From assembly GCA_951640165.1 (NCBI GenBank), contig OX621254.1, forward strand, positions 21,612,001-21,676,000: a stretch of DNA of 64,000 nt, given 5' to 3'. Source of the stretch: Pseudoips prasinana. Lineage: Eukaryota > Arthropoda > Insecta > Lepidoptera > Nolidae. The notes under the pieces were generated by a model. The model searched no databases and was not told where the DNA came from. It saw only the letters and a program-made list of their open reading frames with translations. Position numbers and translations under genes: made by a program. Every line of letters starts with the position of its first letter. The first letter of the stretch is position 1. Positions 52,785 to 63,135 of the stretch are shown piece after piece.

Positions 52785-54906
52785 ATGAAAATATTATCAC
52801 TTTATGAATTTCACCGGGTCTTGTGGGATAGCACACTAGTTAATTATCGAAATAACGATTTACGCCAAGATGCATGGAAGGCAATTTCGAATGACCTGAA
52901 AATTCCAATAGGTGAATTAAAAAAAAAGATGACAATTTTATTTGCAACTAATAGAAAAGAAAGAAGCAAAATCAAAAAAAGCTTAGTAACAGGATCAGGT
53001 AAGTTTTTAAATTGTTTATTTATTACGCATTTTATTAATTGACATATTTATAACAGCCTATATACTTTTATATCTTTTTTTTTACAGGAGCTAATGATGT
53101 ATATATATCGAAGTGGTTTGCATCTGAATATTTTACTTTTCTAAATGATAAGGACAAACCTCTGCCAACAACTGAGACTACTGTAAGTAATTACGATTAG
53201 TTATTAACGTTATTATATTTATACGGGTGTCTTAGAAAATGGACCAGCTGCTTTATGATGCTTTTTCAATTTTATTATATATATTTTAGTCTACGTTAAT
53301 CCTTATAAGTAGTACACGTTTTATTTAATATATATGTCACGTTAAAACTTAGTGATTATTTTGCCACTCAAGGGGGTCATTATTAACAAAGTGTTCCGCC
53401 AGATGTAAACGTATATGAGTAGGAGTATTGGGCGATCTCCTAGGTACACCGACTAAAGGAAAAAAAGAAGTTAATTGCTGTTGGTCTTGTCGCCATGCAC
53501 CTGGAACAAGCTCTCCTCGCTGTTCAGAGTCAAATGCATTGGTCTGTGCGTAAATATTTGATACTCTGCTTTTTCGTAAAAAATTGTGTAAATAAACAGT
53601 TGCCAATACAATTTTTGTAGCTTTTTCGGGTTCCAAAAGCATTGGTTTTCGTAGTACTCGAAACACCGAACTCAGTATTCCAAATGCATTCTCAACTACC
53701 CTCCTTGCTCTTGATAGACGATAATTGAATATTCTTTCAATAGATCCTCTTTCTGGATTACCCGAAAAGGGTTTCATGGTATATTCACTGAGGGCAAATG
53801 CTTTATCACACAGAATTATATACGGTACCTTCACATTGTAAGGAGTTTGTAATATTTCAGGATTCGGTAAATTTAGGCTTTTGTTTTCAAGGTTCCTGTA
53901 CAAGGAAGTGTTTTTAAAAACACCTCCATCTGATATGCGCCCTTGACATCCAACATTTACGTACATAAAATTGTAGTCAGCGTCAACTAATGCTAACAAT
54001 ACAATGCTAGAATATTGTTTATAATTGTAAAATTCCGTTCCACTATTTAATGGTGCTTGAAGGCAAACATGTTTGCCGTCCATTGCGCCTATTGTATGAG
54101 GAAAGTTCCACTTTTCTTCAAATTCTTTTGCAACGGCCATCCATTGATTTTTAGTCTCGGGTAGCTGTAACAAATTATTTCAACGAAGTTAACGTTTTTC
54201 TTATTTTATTTTTCAGATAACTACCAGCAACAACACACAGAATGTGAATGAATCTATATCAAATGATGAACAATTAGCCAGTAGTTCTGCCTCAACCACA
54301 CTACAAGTACTTAGTGATTTGACTTCATCCACACAACAAGCACCCAGTAATGCATCGTCATCCACACAACAAGCGCCCAGTAATGCTTCATCATCCACAC
54401 AACAAGCACCCAGTAATTCTTCATCGTCCATACAAAAAACACCCAGGAATTCTGCCTCGTCCACACAACAACAGCACAACACATCATTCAGAAACAAAAG
54501 GTGCCGTAATAACGATGACACTGCCACATTAACAGAAGCAGTGGGATTACTCAAGCACAGTGTACAATATCTATCCAAGGAAGAAGACTGTTACACTTCT
54601 TTTGGGACCCACATTGCGTATGAATTGAAAAAATACGACTGGCGAACATTTACACTAGTAAAACATGCTATCAATAATATTATATTTCAAGCTGATATGG
54701 GCCAATTACCAGGTCAGTATGGCTATTATACCGGTGCCAATTCAATGGATTTAACCAACTCTACCTCACGCCAAAGCAATTACAGTGACGCGCCAACTCC
54801 AGCACAAACTGCACCTACATCAACACCGGAACCTCCAAGGGAAGCGGAGGATAATCAAAATGACATTTCTGAAATATTACGTTACGTTCAAGAACAAGAA
54901 GAATAA
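52785..54906 (+). CDS. Harbinger MADF/Myb-like DNA-binding protein
   Basis: Three exons: 52785-52998 (donor GTAAGT), 53088-53182 (acceptor TTTACAG, donor GTAAGT), 54217-54906 (acceptor TTTTTCAG). Phases fit and give about 332 residues. The N terminus is a MADF/SANT-like domain: LYEFHRVLWDSTLVNYRNND, AWKAISNDLKIPIGELKKKM, SKWFASEYFTFLND. A low-complexity linker of about five 33-base units (54326-54470; SSSTQQAPSNA) follows, then a C-terminal region with QYLSKEEDCYTSFGTHIAYE, a BESS-like tail seen in Harbinger second proteins. It escorts the transposase to the nucleus and the element ends. Exon 3 lies inside the transposase intron. Confidence 0.82.
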
Positions 54907-55468
54907 TTCAGAAAATTCTTAATTTTAATATAATAAAACTTCTTTAAGTACCTAAATCTAAAATTTTAATTAACATAATAAATAAGCAGATAAACATAAA
55001 CGTTTTTATTTATTTACTCACCTTCACATGATCCTTGAGAGCCTGGATAATTGCATCACATACTTCAATAATAATAGTAGATATGGACTGTTTAGATATG
55101 CGAAACAGATATTGTAAACTTGTATATGAGTCCCCGGTGGCCAAGAACCTTAACGTCAAGGATAGCCTTTCTCTGGCTGTAATAGCTTCTCGAAAATTTG
55201 TATTCATTTTTTTTATTTTAGGTTCAACCTTTTCAAGAATTATTTCAAAATCTTGCAAACTCATTCTCACAAAATTTTTGTCCCCACTTTCTTCATAATT
55301 TATATCTTCCATTAGCCTATTTCCACACTGTAATCTTTCACAATACAATTTTTTCATCCACCATCTAGGTTTCCGTTTGTTTCTACATTTTTTATTTAAA
55401 ATGTGTTGAATAATGACTAACGCCGCAGCAGTGGTGGTGCACGCAACCGCTAACTTTGTCGGAGTCAT
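53349..55468 (-). CDS. Harbinger DDE transposase
   Basis: Two exons: 55468-55022 (donor GTGAGT) and 54164-53349 (acceptor TTGTTACAG); 420 residues in frame. Start chosen at MTPTKLAVACTTT because the upstream frame to 55585 reads through GC-rich terminal sequence. Motifs: KPRWWMKKLY, a helical HTH region (YLFRISKQSISTIIIEVCDA), then the nuclease core IGAMDGKHVCLQAP (D1), GRISDGGVFKNTSLY (D2) and RRVVENAFGILSSVFR (E). The enzyme cuts its element at a 3-bp target. No stops or shifts. Exon 2 lies wholly inside the second intron of the MADF gene, so the genes are interlocked. Confidence 0.88.
54165..54216. promoter_or_regulatory. 52-base bidirectional splice-acceptor segment
   Basis: Only 52 bases separate the start of transposase exon 2 (54164, minus) from MADF exon 3 (54217, plus). 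Both acceptors with their branch and pyrimidine regions must lie here, on opposite strands. Confidence 0.65.
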
Positions 55469-55689
55469 GGCGAATGACTGGGACTCGCGGAGCGCTCTGG
55501 ATCGATTGACCTCGCGTACAGGTTCGCGGCGGTCCGTAGAGGAGCTGTACGCGTATCCAATGTACGCGTGGACAGTGTTTTCCAACTACGCGTAACACAG
55601 GAACGCGCTATCCGTACGCACCTGAAGAAGTGCAACCAAACATGTATTTGATTTACTGCGGCACGCTATAATAAATAAAGGTAGATAAT

Positions 55690-56179
55690 TTATTATTGAG
55701 TTGTTAATTTGTGGTGACTTACGTGAACATACTTACAATAAATACATGTAGGATAATTAATGCCTAAATTAAAACGTAACATAAGATGAACTATGATTGG
55801 TGTATTTTAAGCAGTATGGCGGTCTTGTGCTGTTCCTTTCGGTGAGTCGTGCGCGCTGCTAACTTGAATTTGATTTTATAAGCATACATAGTTAAACGTG
55901 TAATCTCTCATATAATTTCCATCCCAGATCTTTGGGGGCTTGTCCGGGATGGAAATATGATACGATTGCAAGTGGAGGAAGACAATTCCAACATTTGGTG
56001 GTATATCAGCGTCGGCGTGTGCACGTGGCATGGTGAGTGAACAAGAAGGCGCAGTCAAAAGGTGTTCAATCAAAGGCAGAAAGGTGAAATCTAAGGTGAT
56101 CGTAAGGTGGAAAACGATAAATCATGACCGAGAATAAGAACAGCGACGGTAACAAAGGGTGTTTATCCAACATGGTGGC

Positions 56180-56238
<59 letters not shown>

Positions 56239-56240
56239 AA
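55690..56240 (+). other. Gypsy 5' region: probable LTR end, primer-binding site and (TA)n
   Basis: At 55933-55950 is TGGGGGCTTGTCCGGGAT, which differs at one of 18 positions from the tRNA-Pro primer-binding site known from gammaretroviruses (from memory). The LTR would lie just left (about 55700-55932). A (TA)n microsatellite at 56168-56237 precedes gag. Confidence 0.55.
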
Positions 56241-56606
56241 TTGATAAATTCGACGGCATGGACATGACGAGAGCGCAGAGTTGTTCGGATGGACACCGAC
56301 GCAAAAACTAATTGTGGCGCGGCGTTGTCTCACCACCGGGACGGCGGAGCTGTGGGCGAAAGGCGTATGACGATTTTAAGGCGGCCTAGGTTAAAGAATT
56401 CCCTGATACCTCAAATGTGAAAGAAATACACGAGCTAATGGCATCGAGGAAGAAGAGGAAAGATGAGTCATTCTGTGAGTATATGATCGTAATGAAGGAC
56501 CTAGGTAAAAGAGGCAAATTAGCAGACTACGTAGCGATACAATATATTTTGGATGGAATCGTCGACTACGAGCCAAATAAAGCTAGTAAAGTAGTAGGTA
56601 GTTCAT
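56239..56606 (+). pseudogene. Ty3/gypsy gag fragment
   Basis: In two frames: DKFDGMDMTRAQ, WTPTQKLIVARRCLTGTAEL (one shift around 56300), then KEFPDTSNVKEIHELMASRK, ESFCEYMIVMKDLGKRGKLA and YVAIQYILDGIVDYEPNKAS. This order, a TGTAEL-W block followed by an LxxFP block and a YVIDG-like block, is the retrotransposon gag capsid. No pol follows; a LINE tail begins at about 56640. Confidence 0.65.
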
Positions 56607-56639
56607 AATGTCCTTCTGGTCGACGGACCGGCGACTGCG

Positions 56640-57137
56640 ACACAGGGGCACTTTTTATTCCATTATTCTCATGATCTGATGGGACGACTAGCGAGAGGTC
56701 CCAATATAGTATTCAAGGGAAAATTGAAGTCACTGTTGTTGACGAAATGTTATTATAGCATAGAAGAGTTTCTCGAAGATAATAGCCCTCTAGCCTCTAG
56801 ACATAAAAAGTACCGTCTACAGTAGCGCTTTGAAATTAAAAGGATGTATAAATATGTTAATTTTTATTGAATTTTATTAATTATTGTTCTTTGGCCACAA
56901 ATTTAATAATTATTATTTGTAACTCTCTTGACAACTCTTGCAAATTCTACTGTAATTAATTTTTATTGCAATTATTTTAAATATCTAAGGTTTAATCGAG
57001 CGTAATTTATTGGTATATGTTGACATTATTTTTAATTATTTTTATTGTAAAATTGTAATTGTGTGATGTATTTATGTGTGTAAATTCAGATACAAATGAT
57101 TTGGTTTATGAATAAATGACTAAAATAAATTAAAAAC
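56640..57137 (+). mobile_element. 5'-truncated LINE, last residues of ORF2 and 3' UTR
   Basis: Near 56715 the plus strand reads FKGKLKSLLLTKCYYSIEEF then LEDN, the extreme C terminus of Jockey-type ORF2. An A/T-rich 3' UTR of about 300 bases ends with AATAAATGACTAAAATAAAT and an A-rich tail at about 57137. Confidence 0.6.
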
Positions 57138-57485
57138 AACACCTAGTGCAGTATTCTTTTGTAATTTTTTTTTAAGAATGACGATGAATGTGTAAATATG
57201 GTAAATATGTCCATAAATTCTGTTTTTTCTTTTTCTGTTTTTGGCCGTACTGAAAACTTTTTCGGATTAGGCCTTTTTCCACTGAGGGTGCGATGTGTCA
57301 AAAAGTTGACAAAAACTTTATATTTTAGTGAAAAAAGTTGCTTTGCTGCTCGCAGGTTACAATATCAAAACATTTTGTTCTAGTATTTGGGATCGCTTAA
57401 AGCTATCGCGGCTTTACTTTTATGTTTCATTTATAAAATTTGTAAGTAAACATTTAAAACATTCACAAACCCTTTTCAGTTTAAT

Positions 57486-58646
57486 ATGGCTCCACATACG
57501 ACTTCGGCAACTCCAGAGCAAAAAAACACACTCCTCAATTTCTTGGACGAGCATAGAGATCTAGCCCGTGGGAGGTTGAGGAGTACTGATGGAAATGCTC
57601 AGGCAAAGAGACTGTGGGAGGAATTGTGCATTACACTAAATTCCATGGGTGGTTGCACGAAAACCATTAAGCAGTGGCAAAAGGTACCTATGTTTTATTT
57701 ATGACTTTATTATGTGGGCAGTGTTAAAACCTTGTAAACCCATTAGATCATTAGCTATGAGCACTTGTTTTATTCAATAATTGAACATCTTAATATAGGG
57801 ACAATAATTCCATGCTTTTATATTTTGGAGGTTTGATTTGATAGGAAACACTTGGCCAAGAAAGCTGCTGCTGATAATTGGAGGGCAGCATCAGCAGCTG
57901 GAGGTGGTACATCGCTGGCAACTCCCCTCTCCCAATGGCAGTTAAAGGTGCTGTCTATAATGGGAGATGGGTTTGGTGGACGCCAAACGACAGCCAGAGT
58001 ACCAGCTTTTAGTGAGGTAATTACTTTTAAAATCATGATTATTCTCATTTTTAGAGTAAGTATTTTTTTCAACCATAATTGTTTTTATTAATAAGAAATA
58101 TTTTTATTTTATGTTTTCTAGTAAGTACATTTTATATTAAGTGTATCTAATCTAATATTTAATCATTCTATTGGGTATTAAATCTTTTATTTTATTTTCA
58201 GATCATTGAACTCATGCCATCCACTTCCAGCCAAGCAAGTCCAAGGCATCTGCCCAGCTTCTGAGTCTCAATTGCCTGAAGATATAATGGAGTATGTGGA
58301 ACACCACCAGGAGTATGATCAGCCCATAAAGCTCTTAAAACCTGCGAGTGAACCATCAGTGTCAAATGAAACCCTGACTTCCACAAGTTGTAAGTATTGC
58401 TTCTGTAAGTGGTATATACAGAGTCATTACATTTAATGCACTTATTTTAATAAGGAATATTGTTGTTGTTGCAGTCTCACAGGCTACACGATCTAGAAGG
58501 AGACGATCTGCTGCTGCCATCAGCAGCAGATTGTTGCAATTGGAAGTGATGCGTGTAGCCAGAGAACAAGTCAGCAAGACTGAGCTTGCAGGCATCAGGG
58601 CTGCCCTGTTAGAGCTGTGTGGACTAACGGAAAAGCGAAATTTTTA
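57486..58646 (+). pseudogene. Second Harbinger: Myb/SANT-like (zeste-type) protein
   Basis: Exon 1 (57486-57683): TPEQKNTLLNFLDEHRDLAR, RLWEELCITLNSMGGCTKTI, KQWQK, a Myb/SANT-like domain of the zeste type. Exon 2 (about 57845-58016): HLAKKAAADNWRAASAAGGG and GDGFGGRQTTARVPAFSE. Exon 3 (about 58201-58391): LPEDIMEYVEHHQEYDQPIK. Exon 4 (about 58473-58646): ATRSRRRRSAAAISSRLLQL, ending LTEKRNF. The first junction does not keep phase with the obvious donor, so a defect or unusual splice is likely. Partner of the minus-strand transposase at 59148-60334. Confidence 0.65.
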
Positions 58647-58677
58647 AATTAATGAAATCCAAGTAGTTATTTACCCA

Positions 58678-58850
58678 TATAGACACCCTCCTTAATTTCT
58701 TGGACGAACATAGAGATCTAACCCGTGGGATATTGAGGAGTGCTGATGAAAATACTCAGGCAAAGAGACTGTGGGAGGAATTATATTGTTTATTAGAAAG
58801 CACTTGGCCGAGAAAGCTGCTGCTTATTGTAAAGTATGTAAATAAAACAT
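58678..58850 (+). pseudogene. Partial duplicate of the Myb-like exons
   Basis: TLLNFLDEHRDLTRGILRSA and NTQAKRLWEEL repeat exon 1 of the gene at 57486, followed after only a few bases by a piece matching the start of exon 2 (AAAGCACTTGGCCGAGAAAG). The intervening intron is nearly absent, as if a partly processed or recombined copy had been placed in the 3' region. Confidence 0.6.
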
Positions 58851-59147
58851 AAATATAATAAGGCAGTTTTTTATTTAAGTAGAAGTTATTTTATTATTTT
58901 AACTGAATTTATGTTGTTGCTGGTCATGTCCTAAACCAATGTAAAAAATTAATTTATTGCATATTTGTTTTATTCAGTTTGCTCAAAAAACATCTTATTG
59001 CTTGGGTAGAACTTTATCTTACCTATTCCTTTCCAACATTTGTACCAATACTGCTCTTGCCTGTCGACCCGCCTGCAGATCTTGAGCTGAAGAAGCAGCT
59101 GGTTGAACCCTCACTGTCCCATATGCTGACTGCCTGCTTCTTTCAGC

Positions 59148-60334
59148 TTAGAGTTCGACTTCTGTCAGCTCAGGAGCATCAGTACCATCCCTTATACATA
59201 AGTTATGTAAAACACAGCAGGCTATTATAATTTTACCTGCTAATCTAGGACAGTAATGCAGTTCCCGAGCTGCCAAAAGACATCTCCATCTACCTTTTAA
59301 TATACCAAATGTGCGTTCTATGTTGGAGCGTGCATGCTTTTGGACTGTGTTGTATCTCCCCTCAGGAGAGTCTTCAGCAGCATTATGTATAGGTGTCATC
59401 ATATGCTCTCTTTGAGCATAACCAGAGTTACCTTAAATAAAAAATATATAAAAATTTGAATTAAATGACATACATAAAACATATTTTATACACAGCAATA
59501 AAATTCCGACATACCTAATAGATAAGCTGTTTCATTCTGGAGACCCTCCATTTGGGTTCTTATATCACACTCTTTCTAAATATAGGCATCATGTGTTGCT
59601 CCACCAAAAGAAGCATCCACATTTGTTATGTAACAGTCACTGTCACATATCTAGAAAAGAAATAATATCATTACATAGAAAATTTAATGAGAATCATAGT
59701 GGTATCACGGTAGATGTCTCAAGAACAGTATTAATTTTATTGCAATACTCACAACTTGAGTGTTAATTGAATGAAAATGTTTTCTATTAAAATATTGTTC
59801 TTCAACTGCAGAAGGTTACAATTGCAATATGAGTGCAATCAATGCATCCAATCACACCAGGAAGCCCATATTTTTCATAAAATCTGGAACATTATGATAT
59901 GACAATAATTAAAAACACATTAACCCAATATAAATAATAAAGCAAAGACATTATTATTAGCTACTCACTGACGCTTTATAAGATTCCTTTCATGTCTATT
60001 TTGGGGGTATTTCACGTACTTCCTGAGTATATGAGGTGCATTCAGAGCATTTGTGACCTCCTGCAAACATCGCGACACAGTTTGTTGTGCCATGGGCGCG
60101 TCCAAGTTTTGCCCCACGGAACCTTGGTAACTACCTCGTGCATAAAAATTCAAGGCCATAAGGATCTAAAAGAATTAGGTTATCAACAGAGAAATGCCAA
60201 TTGTTACTAACATTGAATTTATTTCGTAAGCAGCGCCGATTTCTTCCGCGTTCCAATCGGTTTTCACGTAAAGCAGCCTCAATTAAAATGATCCTCGCAG
60301 CTATTTCAATACAATTCGATACGAATAAAAACAC
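59148..60334 (-). pseudogene. Second Harbinger: DDE transposase, decayed
   Basis: On the minus strand: an N-terminal exon (60334-60212; ENRLERGRNRRCLRNKFN, donor GTTAGT), VLIALNFYA-like ILMALNFYARGSYQGSVGQN at 60165, then YGLPGVIGCIDCTHIAIV (D1, about 59860), ICDSDCYITNVDASFGGATH then DAYI (D2, about 59630) and SNIERTFGILKGRWRCLLAA (E, about 59320), ending GTDAPELTEVEL at 59148. A TAG replaces the usual W after DAYI, one frameshift lies near 59812, and part of the N-terminal region is missing. It is tail to tail with the Myb-like gene. Confidence 0.75.
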
Positions 60335-60399
60335 AAATGAAAGTCAAAAGGTAGCACTTTTGTATTCGTCAATTTTAAGGTTAAAATGTTATGAAGTTT

Positions 60400-61145
60400 G
60401 AAGTGTCAAAATCAAATGTTCGTTCGGAACGTCATGAATTAGAGTAGTTTTCAATGATGAAAGAGAGGGTAGAGAATAAGAAATAAAGTCACGTGATCTG
60501 AAGCCAAATGTTTCTCAAATATGGCGTCAACTCCGCCCCTGCAAATAGTGTTGTGCTCATTACGCCGATAGTGCCCAAATCGACATAACGATAGACTTTT
60601 GTTTTTCTACCTTAAGTCTGAAGAGAAAAAGTTGGCAATCATTGCTAATTGAACTTATATAGACGTAGTTTAAATTCTATTAGATACAAAATAAACACCC
60701 TGAATCCTTAACATCCAGATTAAAGATGTTTCAATCTAAAATTACGCGTCGAAGTATTCCTCCGCATCACCGTCTCAATTGGTGACATGCCCAAAACAGA
60801 ACCCTATTTTTTTTTAATTCGGTTCATATTTCCTACATTTCGATAGTCATGATTCTAAATATAAAACATAGACTCCAGCGACTTGATAATGAAATATTAC
60901 AAGGAAATACCGTAATATTTGGTGATTCCCAGTTGCCACCACTGTGTACCGGTAACAATGAGATGGACAAAAATAAATTAAAGTTTCGGTGAGAACATTA
61001 ATATGAAGATATTCAAAATTTGAATATTTGACAATAAACCGGCTTTACAAAATCAATGAATATAATATTTATGTAAAAGTTCCTTACTTTATTTAACTTT
61101 CATAAAATATACGTTCTTCTCAGCCCATCGACTGCACCCAACTTC
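60400..61145. other. Non-coding stretch between Harbinger 2 and the P element
   Basis: No supported gene or repeat; presumably includes the right end of Harbinger 2 and the 3' end of the P element. Confidence 0.4.
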
Positions 61146-61149
61146 CAAA

Positions 61150-62953
61150 GAAACCGTTAACGAGATGTTAACGGTATTAGGTACTAGGGGTATTAGGGGC
61201 CTAGGGGGGCAACCTGTTCTGTACATTCACTTTGTGTTATATTTAAATGGTCAAGGTACTCTTCATAAAGAGTACTATCGTCCTTTTCAATTAATGTATT
61301 GCGGTCCGTTAATTTGTTAATATTTTTAATTGGATCCTATGTACTAGGACAATTTAAAATTGATATTTGTTCCAGAGGAATACAGTTCCCAATGCCATGT
61401 TCCCTAATTTCCGCACAAATTAATAATCTCTTATATGCTGCCTTGAACTGCACAGCATTGGGATTATTATTATAGCCACCCCTTGAGCGAATTGACGAAA
61501 ATAATTTTTCAGGTGGTCCTGTGAAATTTTATATAATGGTAAATAATCTAAATATTTTGATTCTATCACCAATCTTTGGTACAAATTGAGTGCGCTGGTC
61601 ATATCCACAAGCATACCAATAAACCCAGTTTTTCGCCGAGAAGTGATTATCAACTGCCCAGTTTCCAATTTCAGTGTTTTAATATATATTTTGGCATCAG
61701 CGAACATTTTTAGAATATCTCCATAATTTTTACAAAATAATGCTTTCTTCCACCCAGGAGGTCTAAGAGATCTGCTGTTGAGTCAATCAAATAAATTATT
61801 GAAAATTCTTATGAACTGTGCTGTGGCACTACAACCTTGAAATTGAGCAAGTTTTAATTGCTTCTCGCAAAATTCTAGTGCATCTGCCACAGAGTTACTG
61901 AACAACTGAGTGGCAAGACGAACTTTCATTTTCTGCGGGGCAAACTGTACATGCGCTTTGCTTAATTAGGTTCCTAAATGGAGGCCTTCCTTTTCCTGTA
62001 TTTGGAGCAGTAACTAGATATAATTAAAATTTACTATCCCCCCTTCACCATCGATGATTTTACTTAAGTCTCCAAATGCGTTCCTAATTAGTTTTATTGC
62101 ATGGCAGGGGTCTATAAATGCAGTTCTTTTTTGGTTTCCAACCAAAAAATCAGTTTTTTCTTGATTTTTTTGCAAGTCACATCCAAGTTCTTGATACATG
62201 GCGGAATTGGCGGCGGGCCCGTCACAAGTAAGTGCAACCACGTATACCCCAGCTGCCTCCGCCATTTGTATGCAAATTTGCACCAAATGAGCTTTTTGTT
62301 CTCCTGACAAAGCGTTGATTAAAAAATATCCTACCGGGAGTTTCCATGACTCATTTATCGCAGTAAGAAGCATAACAAAGCACTCACTGGCGTCTTCTGT
62401 GCAGTCTGTTTCTTCATTAATTCCCGTATTTACTCTGCCATAAAACTTTTTGGTAGAGTTGTCCCAATACAACCCTTTTCTTATTGCCATCTCATCAATT
62501 ATTAATGTGCAAAGGATAGGTCTTTTTGTATTTTCAGCCTTCATTTTTAAAGTTTTAAAAGTCTCTGCAGTGAATCCTGGCTCTGCATCTACCCGTTGGT
62601 ACCACTTTGTCAATGTTCTTGGATGAGGTAAGCAATTTTTGTAAGTGGTCCTAATGTATTTATAGCCTTAGGCGACAAAAAGTTCAACGTAAGCGCGAAC
62701 TTGCGTATGTCTTCACCTACGTTCTTGGACAAGGTTCTCCTCGATGTTTCGAAATTTGTCTTATGAGAAATTCTGGGGAGCCAGCGCATTCTTCCAACAA
62801 AATAGCATCTTCTTGCTGTACTAAATTTTGATTTCTCAAAACATCTACTATGTTTTGATACGTGTGTACCTTCTGTGCTAATCTTCGGCATTTCTGGTTT
62901 AGAGTTCTAATCCATTTTCTTTGTTGTTGCACTCGTAATTTCATCTTCTGCAT
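61150..62953 (-). pseudogene. P-element (THAP9-like) transposase
   Basis: From 62953 down: a leucine-rich coiled coil (KWIRTLNQKCRRLAQKVHTY), then GEDIRKFALTLNFLSPKAIN in another frame, then the core 62613-62014: RPILCTLIIDEMAIRKGLYW (catalytic D in IDEM), WKLPVGYFLINALSGEQKAH, VVALTCDGPAANSAMYQELG (second D) and DPCHAIKLIRNAFGDL (the GTP-binding-domain insert follows this in P elements). Then 61960-61420: LKLETGQLIITSRRKTGFIG and YKISQDHLKNYFRQF, the C-terminal E-containing part. The tail reaches about 61150. The N-terminal THAP zinc finger is missing and several frameshifts separate the blocks. The enzyme would excise its element using GTP as cofactor. Confidence 0.82.
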
Positions 62954-63135
62954 ATTTGATGCTTCTTGACCAGCGAAATCCTAGAAGTGACATAACAAAT
63001 ATTAACTTACGTATATTCTTAGGATACGAAATGGGCAATGCCATGTTCTGTTTTAGAATAAATATTGTGAATTGAAAACCATTCAAAATCTTAAATGATA
63101 GTCATTTGGTTAAAAAAATACAACTTCAACTATAT

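Larger units (their letters stand above)
52560..55624. mobile_element. PIF/Harbinger transposon with two interlocked genes
   Basis: Inverted subterminal repeats: TGCGTACGGATTGCGCGT at about 52560-52577 and, on the complement of the right side, TGCGTACGGATAGCGCGT (about 55624-55607), each followed by a TTACGCGTA word. The exact tips and the 3-bp duplication typical of Harbinger could not be fixed. It encodes a MADF DNA-binding protein (plus) and a DDE transposase (minus), both open, so it may be able to move. The terminal regions are rich in CGCG. Confidence 0.75.

Noticed and set aside
54326..54470. 33-base tandem repeat as an independent minisatellite
   Set aside because: It is in frame within the MADF gene and encodes a Ser/Gln/Pro linker, so it is treated as part of that gene.
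54213..54578. Minus-strand Cys/Asp-rich frame that looks like a secreted repeat protein
   Set aside because: It is the antisense of the coding repeat in MADF exon 3.
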